From NCBI RefSeq assembly GCF_002633015.1, contig NZ_NSIU01000023.1, forward strand, positions 1-36,006: DNA of 36,006 nucleotides. Direction: 5' to 3'. Below, one piece after another: positions 1 through 9,062 of the stretch (position 1 is its first letter; the number at the start of each line of letters is the position of its first letter). Source of the DNA: Sulfuricurvum sp. PD_MW2. Its GTDB lineage: Bacteria; Campylobacterota; Campylobacteria; Campylobacterales; Sulfurimonadaceae. A program made the position numbers and the translations under genes. The notes beneath the pieces were generated by a model, which searched no databases, was not told where the DNA came from, and saw only the letters and a list, made by a program, of their open reading frames with translations.

Positions 1-68
1 AGATAATATTGAATTGATGTTAGTATAATTGAGTATCATTTCAAAATACAATTTAATACGGATCGGTT

Positions 69-2669
69 ATGCAAGAACATACAGTACACTATTTTAATGA
101 TTATACCCCGAGTGATTACACCGTTGTAAGCTGTTCTCTGGAATTTATAATTGAAGAGTCTTCGACACGGGTTGAAAATATAATGGAGATTCGACGCCAA
201 AACCCTTTGGCAAAAGAGTTGTGTTTGGACGGTGAAAAACTCGATTTGGAATTGATCTGGGTTGATGAGACATTGTTGGATACGTCAGATTATACGAAAA
301 CAGAATCCTCTTTACGATTTGCATTGGATGCAGATACGGCACGTATCCGTATTATTAACCGCATCTATCCGGATGAAAATACGGAGTTAGAAGGGCTTTA
401 TCGCTCGGGCGGAATTTGGTGTACCCAAAATGAACCCGAAGGGTTCCGACGGATTACCTATTTTATCGATCGTCCGGATGTAATGAGCCGTTTTACGACG
501 AAAATTATTGCGAACAAAGAACGATGTCCTGTATTGCTCAGTAACGGAAATTTACGCGGTACGGCGACTCTGGATAACGGCAAACATCTTGTACTGTGGG
601 AAGACCCGATACCAAAGCCTTGTTATCTTTTTGCATTGGTTGCGGGGGATTTGGGCTCGATTCACGATACGTTTGTCACAATGAGCGGAAAGAGTGTCGA
701 TCTGGCGATCTATTGTGACCGGGGAAATGAAGAGAAATGCCACCATGCGATGCGTAGCCTCAAAAAATCGATGGAGTGGGATGAATATACCTATGGGCGT
801 GAGTACGATTTGGAGGTTTACAACATTGTCGCCGTTGACAGTTTCAATATGGGGGCAATGGAAAACAAAGGACTCAATATTTTCAATTCCCACTATGTTC
901 TAGCCGATGAAGACAGTGCGACCGATACGGACTTTATGGGGATTGAGAGTGTTATTGCGCATGAATATTTTCATAACTGGACAGGGAACCGTATTACGTG
1001 CCGCAACTGGTTTGAACTGACCCTCAAAGAGGGGTTGACCGTCTTTAGAGATCAGTGCTTCAGTGCCGATATGAACTCGGAACTGACCCAGCGTATTGAT
1101 GACGTTCGCTCCCTTCGCGAGCGTCAATTTGTAGAGGATGCAGGCCCGACAGCGCACCCCATTAAACCTGCGTCGTACATGGAGATCAATAATTTTTATA
1201 CCGCTACCGTGTATGAAAAAGGCTCAGAAGTGATTCGGATGATGCATACCCTTTTAGGGCGTGATAAATTCCGTTTGGCTACTGATTATTATTTTGAACA
1301 CTTTGATGGAAAAGCGGTCGGAACCGAAGAATTTTTAGAATCGATGCAGTCTCAAAGCCCGATTGATTTGACACAGTTCAAACGGTGGTATTCGCAAGAA
1401 CGAACGCCGACTTTGGCGATTACAAGCTGTTATGATGCCGAGCGATCTGAATTGGCACTCAAAGTAGTCCAAAAAATACCAAAAAATACGAAAAGTGAGC
1501 AGCAACTTCCTTATGCGCTTCCGCTTTCTATCGCCTTGCTGGATGAGAGTGGAAAACCATTTGATCTTTCTACGAACGATATTACAATAGTCCATAATAG
1601 TGTTCTTTGGATTGAAAAAGAGATCCATGAGATTACCTTCACTGGAATCACAGCAAAGCCAAGACTCTCTCTTAACCGTCATTTCAGTGCACCGGTTCTT
1701 ATCGAGTGTAATGAACTTGATTTCCCGTTTTTGATGGCGCACGATACGGATGGATTTGTTCGCTATGAAGCGGCACAGCAGTTTGGTATTCAAACACTAG
1801 AGGCAATGATGGAGGGGCGAGCGATTGATGCGGATTTTATCAGTAGCTATGGGGCCGTATTAGCGGATACGTCGATTGATCCGATGTTCAAAGCGCAGCT
1901 CTTGGAGCTTCCGACTATTACTGCATTGATGCAGCGTCAGACAACAATCGATGTCACCTCGATTGTTGGTGCTCTGGATGCACTCAAGCATACCTTGGCA
2001 GAGCGCTTTAGAGATGAGATGACGGCTCTTATTGATATTGTGTACGCACCGACCAATGCAAACATCGATGGCGAAAGTATGGGGAAACGTGCCTTGAAAA
2101 ATCGGTTGCTCAGTATGTTGATGAGTTTGGAAGATGCATCAATCTATCATATGTGCTATACCCATTACCGCGAAGCGCGTTCGATGAGTGAGCGATTGGT
2201 GGCACTTGATTTATTGGAAAATTATGCACCTGATATGGCAGCCGAAGCATTGAGAGATTTTTATGCACGATATCAAAACCAAACACTGGTCATGAACAAA
2301 TATTTTTCGGTACGTGCATCTTGCCGTCGAGAGGGGACGTTAGAGAGAGTTAAAGCACTTCAAAACGATCCTGCCTATGACAGCAAAGTTCCAAATTTGG
2401 TTAGATCGTTGATCGGGAGTTTTGCACGAAATCCGATCGCTTTTTATCAGGATAGCGGAGAGGGATTTGTTTTTGTGGCGGATAAAGTGATTGAAATCGA
2501 TGCCCTTAATCCTCAAATCGCTTCAGGACTTGCCGGAGCATTTAAAAATTACGGCAGATTATCCATCGAACAAAAAACGCTGATGGGTGTTGAGCTTGAT
2601 CGGATAAAAAATTATCCTAGCATCTCAAATAACGTGTATGAAATTGTGAGCAAAATTCTAGAAAGTTAG
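69..2669 (+). CDS. pepN: Aminopeptidase N (M1 family zinc metallopeptidase)
   Basis: Cytoplasmic M1 aminopeptidase that removes N-terminal residues from peptides during protein turnover. The exopeptidase motif GAMEN lies at residues 262-266. The zinc site HEYFH is at 298-302, with the third ligand E321 in TLKEGLTVF, almost the same numbering as E. coli PepN (H297, H301, E320). The 866-residue length is typical of the gammaproteobacterial-type PepN, with the N-terminal beta domain before the catalytic core and an alpha-helical C-terminal half. The start fits the family because the usual YxxDYTPxDY-like N-terminus begins at once. The ribosome binding site is weak, and a possible -10 TATAAT sits at 24-29. 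The gene stands alone; the next gene converges on it with 1 bp between the stop codons. Confidence 0.96.
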   Translation: MQEHTVHYFNDYTPSDYTVVSCSLEFIIEESSTRVENIMEIRRQNPLAKELCLDGEKLDLELIWVDETLLDTSDYTKTESSLRFALDADTARIRIINRIYPDENTELEGLYRSGGIWCTQNEPEGFRRITYFIDRPDVMSRFTTKIIANKERCPVLLSNGNLRGTATLDNGKHLVLWEDPIPKPCYLFALVAGDLGSIHDTFVTMSGKSVDLAIYCDRGNEEKCHHAMRSLKKSMEWDEYTYGREYDLEVYNIVAVDSFNMGAMENKGLNIFNSHYVLADEDSATDTDFMGIESVIAHEYFHNWTGNRITCRNWFELTLKEGLTVFRDQCFSADMNSELTQRIDDVRSLRERQFVEDAGPTAHPIKPASYMEINNFYTATVYEKGSEVIRMMHTLLGRDKFRLATDYYFEHFDGKAVGTEEFLESMQSQSPIDLTQFKRWYSQERTPTLAITSCYDAERSELALKVVQKIPKNTKSEQQLPYALPLSIALLDESGKPFDLSTNDITIVHNSVLWIEKEIHEITFTGITAKPRLSLNRHFSAPVLIECNELDFPFLMAHDTDGFVRYEAAQQFGIQTLEAMMEGRAIDADFISSYGAVLADTSIDPMFKAQLLELPTITALMQRQTTIDVTSIVGALDALKHTLAERFRDEMTALIDIVYAPTNANIDGESMGKRALKNRLLSMLMSLEDASIYHMCYTHYREARSMSERLVALDLLENYAPDMAAEALRDFYARYQNQTLVMNKYFSVRASCRREGTLERVKALQNDPAYDSKVPNLVRSLIGSFARNPIAFYQDSGEGFVFVADKVIEIDALNPQIASGLAGAFKNYGRLSIEQKTLMGVELDRIKNYPSISNNVYEIVSKILES

Positions 2670-2670
2670 A

Positions 2671-3840
2671 TTACATTCCCGGAATACGGGGAATGTAGCC
2701 CAGTTTGGACATTTTATAATACCATCCCCACCCAATCTTCATCCAGTGACCGAAAAAAGGCATCGGAATCAGTTTGGCTTGATGATCGTCTCGGTAAACA
2801 AATCCGGCACCGTTACCCATGTCCATCAGACACAGAATATTGAGATGCTCCATATATCCTTGTTTTTCACCTGATTTTAATCCGCATGAAATAGCACTGT
2901 TGTGAGCGGCATTACGCGCCATTATTTCAGCAACATGTCCTTGTTTCGCTTTCCATTCAGGCCCTTCCAATGCGGCAGCGTCTCCGATGGCATACCAGCC
3001 TTCAACCGCTTCAATTTCACAAAAATTATTGATCTTGATAAAGCCGGCTCCATTGAGGGGAAGACCTGATTCTTTGATCAACGGTTGACCATCACCCGCA
3101 GGGATAAACATCGTTAAATCGGATTCTAAACGGCTATCATCTTCAAAAATGACAGCGTCGCTTTCAAAACATTTTATCTTTTTACCATAACGGGTAGAAA
3201 AGCGGTTTCGTTTGAACATGGTTTCCATCATTGAGAGCGCTTTTGGTCCCATACGTGCTCCGGGAGAAGGCATCGGAGCAAAAAATGTCATCTCATACCG
3301 GTCTCGAATCCCCAGCTTTTTTAACCGGTGATGGAGATTAAAAAAGAGTTCAAATCCCGGACCGCCGCGTACAGCACTCGGGTCATTCGGGTTGCCGCCA
3401 AAACCGAATACGATTTTGCCGGATCCCTTTTTAATCAGTACATCGATTTTGTCGCGTAACGCAACGGATTGTTCAGGCGCACCGCAAATGGATAGTGTAT
3501 GCTCTATCCCCATCGGCTTCATTTTTGCCGCACCGATGGCGATGATCAGATGATTCACCTGACGGATCCCTTCTTCTTGAAGTGTTATCGTTTTTGCTGA
3601 AGAATCGATATTTACTACAGTATCTACCGTGAGTTTAAAATTATGGCGAGCAGCTATCCTATCCAAAGAGAATGCGACATCATCAAAACGGACAGATTTG
3701 ACCGGAATCCAAATAGCGATGGGATAGATGAAAAGATAGCTTCTATCACTGATGAGCTCGACGTTAAACCCCTCTTTTCGATAATAGATAGCTGCTTCTA
3801 CTCCAGCGATACCTCCGCCGATTATTACAACGTTTTGCAC
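2671..3840 (-). CDS. SQR/flavocytochrome-c-type FAD-dependent oxidoreductase
   Basis: A 389-residue FAD/NAD-fold flavoprotein of the sulfide:quinone oxidoreductase/flavocytochrome c sulfide dehydrogenase superfamily. The N-terminal dinucleotide fold VVIIGGGIAGVEAA is at residues 4-17, and a second FAD-contacting motif (YAIGDAA) lies near the C-terminal third. The C-terminus is rich in aromatic and basic residues, as in SQR tails that sit in the membrane. Cysteines occur at 119 and later (IKCFE, NNFCEIE, SCGL, ILCLM), but I cannot map a confident catalytic pair, so sulfide oxidation is an inference. The start is GTG at 3840, preceded by GGAC, and leaves only three residues before the FAD fold. 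It is divergent from a second SQR-like gene across 301 bp. It could instead be an NADH dehydrogenase-like or other sulfur-compound oxidoreductase. Confidence 0.8.
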   Translation of the reverse strand: MQNVVIIGGGIAGVEAAIYYRKEGFNVELISDRSYLFIYPIAIWIPVKSVRFDDVAFSLDRIAARHNFKLTVDTVVNIDSSAKTITLQEEGIRQVNHLIIAIGAAKMKPMGIEHTLSICGAPEQSVALRDKIDVLIKKGSGKIVFGFGGNPNDPSAVRGGPGFELFFNLHHRLKKLGIRDRYEMTFFAPMPSPGARMGPKALSMMETMFKRNRFSTRYGKKIKCFESDAVIFEDDSRLESDLTMFIPAGDGQPLIKESGLPLNGAGFIKINNFCEIEAVEGWYAIGDAAALEGPEWKAKQGHVAEIMARNAAHNSAISCGLKSGEKQGYMEHLNILCLMDMGNGAGFVYRDDHQAKLIPMPFFGHWMKIGWGWYYKMSKLGYIPRIPGM

Positions 3841-4141
3841 TTTGATGTCCTTATTAACTATACAAAATTATAAGAATAGTTTTATTTATGCTATGAATGA
3901 TAATTATAATACAATGGCGCTTAAAGTCAAAAGGGATAAATATTTTTTTCGTCATAATTATTATTTATTTTTCTATGCAGTATTGATAAGTATTACTTAA
4001 ATTGTGAAAAAATGTAACATCAGTAGCTTTCACAGTAATTTTAATCAAAAAAGTATCTCTAAATTTAAGCTTGTGATATAATTGTGATCTAATAGGGTTA
4101 TAATCGACTTTTATGGAATTATCAAAAATGAAGGAGAAGCA
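3841..4141. promoter_or_regulatory. Divergent regulatory region between two SQR-family genes
   Basis: No gene was found in these 301 AT-rich bases. Facing the plus-strand gene are an extended -10 (TGATATAAT, with TATAAT at 4077-4082) and a second TATAAT at 4099-4104, both with poor -35 boxes, which suggests activator dependence. TTGTGAT occurs twice as a direct repeat at 4071-4077 and 4082-4088 (period 11 bp), with a further TTGTGA at 4002-4007. Facing the minus-strand gene is a TATAAT at 3872-3867. The plus-strand gene has a good AGGAG five bases before its ATG. These are promoter readings by eye. Confidence 0.5.
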
Positions 4142-5611
4142 ATGGCAAGAGTAGTCGTTCTCGGTGGCGGTGTCGCCGGACATACTGCCGCAACGTTTGC
4201 AGCAGATTGGCTCGGAAAAGATCACGAGGTAGTGGTAGTCACCCCTAACTCAAAATGGAACTGGATCCCATCAAACATTTGGGTTGGTGTTGGTCAAATG
4301 TCGAAAGAAGAGGTTACTTTTGAACTTGCTCCCGTGTATGCAAAAGCGGGAATTACCTACAAGCAAGCAAAAGCGGTAAGCCTTAACCCAGAAGGAAGCA
4401 CGAATAGTGACAAACCGTTCGTTACTATCGAATATACTGGGCAAGGCAAAGCGGGACAAAGCGAAGAAGTAACGTATGATTATCTGATCAACGCAACAGG
4501 TCCAAAACTCAATTTTGCTGCAACTCCTGGTCTTGGTGATGCAAACGGAATGGGTGAATTTACTGTTTCTGTATGTACGGCAGATCACGCAGATCACGCT
4601 GCGCATGAATTTGCAAAATGTATCGAAAAAATGAAAAAAGGGGAGCGCCAAAAATTCCTCATCGGAACCGGTCACGGTATGTGTACATGTCAAGGTGCGG
4701 CGTTCGAATATATTTTCAACATCGAGCATGAACTTCGCAAAGCAGGCGTTCGTGATATGGCAGATCTTCAATGGATCTCAAACGAATCATTTCTTGGCGA
4801 CTTCGGTATCGGCGGATTACACATGAAACGCGGCGGATATGCGGCTTCTTCACGTCTTTTTGCTGAATCACTTTACTCTGAGCGCGGTGTTAAATGGTTG
4901 ATCGGTGCTCATGTAAACAAAGTTGAAAAAGGGAAAGTCTCTTATGAACTTCTTGATGGTTCAATGGGTGAAGAGTCATTTGATTTCGCGATGTTAATCC
5001 CACCGTTTGCCGGTGTTGGTCTTAAAGCGTATGATAAAGCGGGTGAAGATATCACTGCAACTGTATTTGCTCCAAACGGTTTCATGAAAGTTGATGCAAA
5101 CTACAACGCAGGTGCGTATGAGAACTGGAAAGCATCTGACTGGCCACGTACATACCAAAACCCGACATACAAAAACCTTTTTGCAGCGGGTATCGCGTTT
5201 GCTCCTCCGCATCCGATCTCTAAACCGATGACGACGCCAAACGGAACCCAAATTTTCCCAACACCTCCACGTACAGGGATGCCAAGCGGTATCATCGGTA
5301 AAGCGGTCGCTCACAGCGTGTGTGATTTGATCAAAAAAGGTCCGAACGCACATTTGCATGAAGCGTCTATGGCGGAAATGGGTGCAGCGTGTGTTGCATC
5401 AGCGGGTAAAGGTCTATTTGACGGTACTGCAGCAGCATTGACTGTTTATCCGGTTGTTCCTGACTTCGAAAAATATCCGGGTATCGGACGTGATTTGGAT
5501 TACACCTTCGGTGAAATCGGACTTGCAGGTCACTGGATCAAGCACATCCTTCACCACATGTTTATTTATAAAGCCAAGCTCAATCCGGGCTGGACACTGA
5601 TCCCTGAATAA
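4142..5611 (+). CDS. sqr: Sulfide:quinone oxidoreductase-family flavoprotein
   Basis: Likely oxidises sulfide at the membrane surface and passes electrons to quinone. The 489-residue protein starts with a classic FAD fold (VVVLGGGVAGHTAA, residues 4-17). Cysteines lie at 145, 160, 181, 183, 394 and 417; C145 and the C181-T-C183 pair are candidates for the redox/persulfide site. The tail (GHWIKHILHHMFIYKAKL, about 464-480) is amphipathic and histidine-rich, as in SQR membrane anchors. It is longer than type I SQRs (about 430 residues), mainly through insertions, so the SQR type is not assigned. AGGAG precedes the ATG at good spacing. It is followed 20 bp later by a 53-residue gene with its own ribosome binding site, apparently in the same transcript. 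Family membership is firm; the exact substrate is inferred. Confidence 0.85.
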   Translation: MARVVVLGGGVAGHTAATFAADWLGKDHEVVVVTPNSKWNWIPSNIWVGVGQMSKEEVTFELAPVYAKAGITYKQAKAVSLNPEGSTNSDKPFVTIEYTGQGKAGQSEEVTYDYLINATGPKLNFAATPGLGDANGMGEFTVSVCTADHADHAAHEFAKCIEKMKKGERQKFLIGTGHGMCTCQGAAFEYIFNIEHELRKAGVRDMADLQWISNESFLGDFGIGGLHMKRGGYAASSRLFAESLYSERGVKWLIGAHVNKVEKGKVSYELLDGSMGEESFDFAMLIPPFAGVGLKAYDKAGEDITATVFAPNGFMKVDANYNAGAYENWKASDWPRTYQNPTYKNLFAAGIAFAPPHPISKPMTTPNGTQIFPTPPRTGMPSGIIGKAVAHSVCDLIKKGPNAHLHEASMAEMGAACVASAGKGLFDGTAAALTVYPVVPDFEKYPGIGRDLDYTFGEIGLAGHWIKHILHHMFIYKAKLNPGWTLIPE

Positions 5612-5631
5612 GTAAAAAGGAGAAAAATATT

Positions 5632-5793
5632 ATGAATGAAATCGAAAAATACGTTAAGCCATACGACGATAACTTTACGACCATGGTTCCTACAAGTTTT
5701 GTCATCAAAATGCGTACCTGCAAAATTTGGCAGTTGTTTCGCTTTATCATGATCAACATCAAAATGTTGATCGTTGTTCGTAAAAGCCACTAA
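5632..5793 (+). CDS. Small basic protein encoded directly downstream of sqr
   Basis: A 53-residue reading frame with a strong ribosome binding site (AAGGAG, about nine bases before ATG), 20 bp after the SQR stop and before a hairpin. The N-terminal part (MNEIEKYVKPYDDNFTTM) is polar. Residues about 21-50 mix hydrophobic and basic residues (IWQLFRFIMINIKMLIVVRK) and look like an amphipathic, membrane-surface helix rather than a full transmembrane span. One cysteine is at residue 26. I do not recognise the family. Position and signals suggest an accessory peptide of the SQR, for example anchoring or assembly, but that is inference from context only. Confidence 0.65.
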   Translation: MNEIEKYVKPYDDNFTTMVPTSFVIKMRTCKIWQLFRFIMINIKMLIVVRKSH

Positions 5794-5797
5794 GTCT

Positions 5798-5842
5798 CTT
5801 ACCCATAGCTATAGGTACTTTTTTTAGTACCATAGCGGTAAG
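5798..5842 (+). terminator. Imperfect hairpin ending the sqr transcript
   Basis: The arms CTTACC/GGTAAG, GCTAT/ATAGC and GGTACT/AGTACC pair with a four-base and a one-base bulge around a T-rich loop. It begins four bases after the small gene stops. The downstream T tract is short (TTTATT), so efficiency is uncertain; it could also act as a 3' stabilising structure. Confidence 0.5.
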
Positions 5843-5893
5843 TTTATTCAATCAAAGCGAGTAGCTTAAAATCCCCATATAAAGAAACTTCCC

Positions 5894-6712
5894 ATGATTA
5901 AAGAGTTGATCACCTATCCTGACGAGCGGATCCGATATATTTCGGCGGACATACGAAAGTTTGATGATGAATTGTTTGAACTGCTGGAAAACATGCGTGA
6001 TACGATGGAACATCACGAGTTGAATGCTATTTCTGCCATTCAGATTGCCATGCCCTATAGTGCAATACTTATCAAAGATGATGAGCGTATTATTGAATTG
6101 ATCAATGCACGATTGATTTCAACTGACGGCTCTGAAGAGATCGATGAAGTAAATCCGTATTTTCCAAAAGGATTTAGTGCAAAAATCAAACGCTACGGAA
6201 AGATTAAAATCGTTTTTGAAAACCGATACGGAGAATTACAGCACCTTGATGCGGAAGGTGAATTATCACAACGTCTTCAACGCCAAATTGACTTTCTCTT
6301 TGGCGGAACATTACTCGATAAACTGGGTAAAAACGAGAGAAAAGAGGCGGAGAATATTTTGGTCTCTCAACATGAGGGAGTCTATGATTTCGGTGCGTCC
6401 TGTCCTCGTGTATTTATTCGCGATTATTTCAAAAAAGGGGCAAAATACCTGATGGGCATAGTCTTGTTGAGTTTTATAGCCCCATTTGTCGTTTCACCCG
6501 AAGTGCGTGAGATGATTTTTACGATCGATAAAATTGCATTGGCATTGGTTCCTGTTCTAATGGTGATCTATTTTCTCTATGCGCAGCATGAAGCAAAAAT
6601 TTATAAGCAGTGTACCAGTTGTCAAATCGGCAATATTATCGGAACGACCGCTATCATGGCTGTGCAGCTTTTGATTGTATCGTTAGGTGTGTTTTTGTGG
6701 ATCGCTCCATAA
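5894..6712 (+). CDS. Peptide deformylase-like pseudoenzyme with C-terminal membrane domain
   Basis: Residues 1-150 follow the peptide deformylase fold: the YPDERIR start, then strands and helices in the usual order, ending in QIDFLFGGTLLDKL where real enzymes have HEIDHLNGxLFIDRL. The catalytic residues are gone. GxGxAAxQ has become L-N-A-I-S-A-I-Q (43-50, only Q50 kept), the EGCLS segment near 80-92 has no cysteine, and HExDH has become R130-Q-I-D-F134. Without the Cys and two His ligands it cannot hold the usual metal. After the domain come about three hydrophobic segments (about 187-202, 213-230 and 250-270) with a CTSC pair at 240-243 between the last two. The hybrid kinase follows 73 bp downstream. 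The function is unknown; a binding or sensory role is an inference. Confidence 0.75.
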   Translation: MIKELITYPDERIRYISADIRKFDDELFELLENMRDTMEHHELNAISAIQIAMPYSAILIKDDERIIELINARLISTDGSEEIDEVNPYFPKGFSAKIKRYGKIKIVFENRYGELQHLDAEGELSQRLQRQIDFLFGGTLLDKLGKNERKEAENILVSQHEGVYDFGASCPRVFIRDYFKKGAKYLMGIVLLSFIAPFVVSPEVREMIFTIDKIALALVPVLMVIYFLYAQHEAKIYKQCTSCQIGNIIGTTAIMAVQLLIVSLGVFLWIAP

Positions 6713-6785
6713 AATAACATGTGATACTCCAATTTTTGTGTATCATTCGTGCTAAGAAGAGATAGATGAAGATTGAGAGAACGAA

Positions 6786-9056
6786 ATGAGTGTATTAAAA
6801 CCCCTCTATGAGGCAAAAATAACGTTAGTCTCCGCAAAGCAAATGATATTGCAAGAATGGGTTGATGAGCCGACGTGTTCTGAAATTTTAAGACGACACG
6901 AAATTGAACCTGAAGTCTTTGTACGTGAATATGCGGCGAACGTTTTTGACTATTTCATGGGAGTTGTCTCCGGCACAACGATGCTTGGAGAGTGCCCCGT
7001 CATCGCCGAACTGATCGATTATTTAAAGTACAAAGAGCTTCGGGCAGATGAGCTTTTTACCCTTTGTACCCATTTCAAACATGCAATGCTGAATGCAACG
7101 TACCGCTTAGGGATTAACGATCAATCCATATTCATAGCTGTCAGTTATCTCTTTGACCAAAATTTCTCGGGTGTACTCAAACTTTATACCGATACAATTT
7201 ACCAAAAAGAGCAAGAGGCTCTTAATGCCTCAAAAGCCAAAGAGTATTTTCTCTCCAATATGTCTCATGAGATTCGTACCCCGTTAAATGCAATTTTGGG
7301 GTTTGTTTCACTGTTACGTGATGAGACCACAAACCCACGATATCAACAGTATCTAAATATTATTTCAAACAGTGGAGAAAATCTTCTCCATATTATTAAT
7401 GATATATTGGATTTTTCAAAACTTCGAAGCGGAGAGTTTACCGTTGATCCGCAGCCCTTTAATATCCATGATGAGATATCGCATACTATGGAGCTGTTTG
7501 TTCCGGGTGCGAACTCCAAAAATATCACATTAACCAGTTTTATCGATCCATCAATCCCCTATGAGATCGTAGCGGATGCGTTACGGATTAAACAGATCGT
7601 CGGAAATTTTTTAAGCAATGCAATCAAATTCAGTCATCATGGCGGTGCTATACACGTAGAAGCCCGTTATCAAGAGGGATTTTTATCACTATCGGTACGA
7701 GATGATGGCGTCGGTATAGCACCGGTGGATCAGGAACGGATTTTTGATGCCTTTTCGCAAGCGCAAGAGGGGAACTTGAAAATCAATGAAGGGACCGGAT
7801 TGGGGCTTTCCATTTGTAAACAGTTGGCGGTTCATATGGGAGGGATGATTGAACTCGAATCCTCCGTAGGGAAAGGAAGTACGTTTACCCTCAAAATCCC
7901 TGTTCTTGTGAATCAAGAGTGTGAGAATTTAAAATTTGACGTTTCGATGTTTGAAGGGATTCGATTTGGATTGCTTGCGTATGATCCGAGTGAGAGTTAT
8001 AAGCTTGAATCTCTGCAACGATATTGGGAACATTTCGGGCTTAATATTCAATTGATCCACGATGTTCAAGAACCGTGTGACCTGCTCATTTTCTTGGAAA
8101 GTTCAATGAATGTTGAAGCGCGCCAACTCATTATTCAAAATCAAATCCCATCCATTGCCATTCTCGATTTCTTGGATGAACGGTATGACTCTATCCCTAC
8201 GATAGCGCCGCTTACTTTTCCGATTTATTGTACAAAACTTCAAAATGCTTTGTGTGAAGTTCTTGGGATGAAAGGGAATCATCTTCCTGTAACGGGGGGA
8301 ATCAAAAAACGGGGCGGATTCGCCGGTAAGGTTTTGGTTGCCGAGGATAACCATGCCAATCAAGAATTGATAAAAATCATTTTGGAGAGATACGGATTAA
8401 GCTATTGTATTGCATCCAACGGTATAGAAGCGGTGAATGCATTTTTATCAGAAACCTTTGATATGGTATTGATGGATGAACAAATGCCGAAAATGGATGG
8501 CAATGAAGCAACTGCGGCTATTTTAGCGTATGAAAAAGAGGCCAACCGTACACATACCCCGATTATAGCGTTAACTGCTAATGTCATCAAAGGGGCGAGG
8601 GAGCGGGCGATTCAAAACGGATATGACGCATTTTTAGGAAAACCGATCGTGATCAAAGATATCGAACATGTATTTGAACGGTATTTGAATTCGGTTCTTT
8701 TGAATGAAACGGCTTGTGCAAAACCGATTACGTCTAAATGGGGAAAAATCGATATGCAATATCTCAAAAGTGCATTGATGCTTGAAGAAGAGCAGATCGA
8801 TTATCTTCTGGGAATATACCATCAAAAAATGGAACACTCGTTTCAAGATCTTTTTAATGCGATTCGTAATCAAGAGTATGAAACAATTCGATTTATTGCC
8901 CATGCGATGAAAGGATCAAGTGCGAATTTCCGGTTTGATGAAATGTCACGATTGGCGTATGTTATTGAGGAATCTGCAGCTGAAGAGGATCGTAATTTTG
9001 ATTTTCTTGAAGCGTATGAAGTGCTCCAAAATGAGTTTAAACGGTGGTTTGAATAA
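6786..9056 (+). CDS. Hybrid sensor histidine kinase with receiver and HPt domains
   Basis: A 756-residue multidomain phosphorelay kinase without transmembrane segments, so it probably senses a cytoplasmic cue. The order is: all-helical input domain (about 1-140, RsbRD/globin-like in appearance but not assigned); DHp with H161 in SHEIRTPLNAILGF; ATPase domain with N box, DDGVGIAP and GTGLGLSI (about 265-385); a degenerate receiver-like segment (about 390-500); a full receiver with EDN and phospho-acceptor D564 in LMDEQMPKMDG; and a C-terminal HPt with H706 in AHAMKGSSANF. All phosphorelay residues are present. The response regulator converging on it from the other strand (stops 6 bp apart) is the obvious candidate partner. 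The start has no strong ribosome binding site, but the frame begins just after an in-frame gap. Confidence 0.92.
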   Translation: MSVLKPLYEAKITLVSAKQMILQEWVDEPTCSEILRRHEIEPEVFVREYAANVFDYFMGVVSGTTMLGECPVIAELIDYLKYKELRADELFTLCTHFKHAMLNATYRLGINDQSIFIAVSYLFDQNFSGVLKLYTDTIYQKEQEALNASKAKEYFLSNMSHEIRTPLNAILGFVSLLRDETTNPRYQQYLNIISNSGENLLHIINDILDFSKLRSGEFTVDPQPFNIHDEISHTMELFVPGANSKNITLTSFIDPSIPYEIVADALRIKQIVGNFLSNAIKFSHHGGAIHVEARYQEGFLSLSVRDDGVGIAPVDQERIFDAFSQAQEGNLKINEGTGLGLSICKQLAVHMGGMIELESSVGKGSTFTLKIPVLVNQECENLKFDVSMFEGIRFGLLAYDPSESYKLESLQRYWEHFGLNIQLIHDVQEPCDLLIFLESSMNVEARQLIIQNQIPSIAILDFLDERYDSIPTIAPLTFPIYCTKLQNALCEVLGMKGNHLPVTGGIKKRGGFAGKVLVAEDNHANQELIKIILERYGLSYCIASNGIEAVNAFLSETFDMVLMDEQMPKMDGNEATAAILAYEKEANRTHTPIIALTANVIKGARERAIQNGYDAFLGKPIVIKDIEHVFERYLNSVLLNETACAKPITSKWGKIDMQYLKSALMLEEEQIDYLLGIYHQKMEHSFQDLFNAIRNQEYETIRFIAHAMKGSSANFRFDEMSRLAYVIEESAAEEDRNFDFLEAYEVLQNEFKRWFE

Positions 9057-9062
9057 GAGAGG

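Noticed and set aside
3892-3912. Fur-box-like AATGATAATTATAAT sequence
   Set aside because: Only a partial match in very AT-rich DNA, with no iron-related gene next to it.
6713-6785. TGATAC/GTATCA inverted repeat between the deformylase-like gene and the hybrid kinase
   Set aside because: Six-base arms with a 12-base loop and no T run; too weak to call a terminator or operator.
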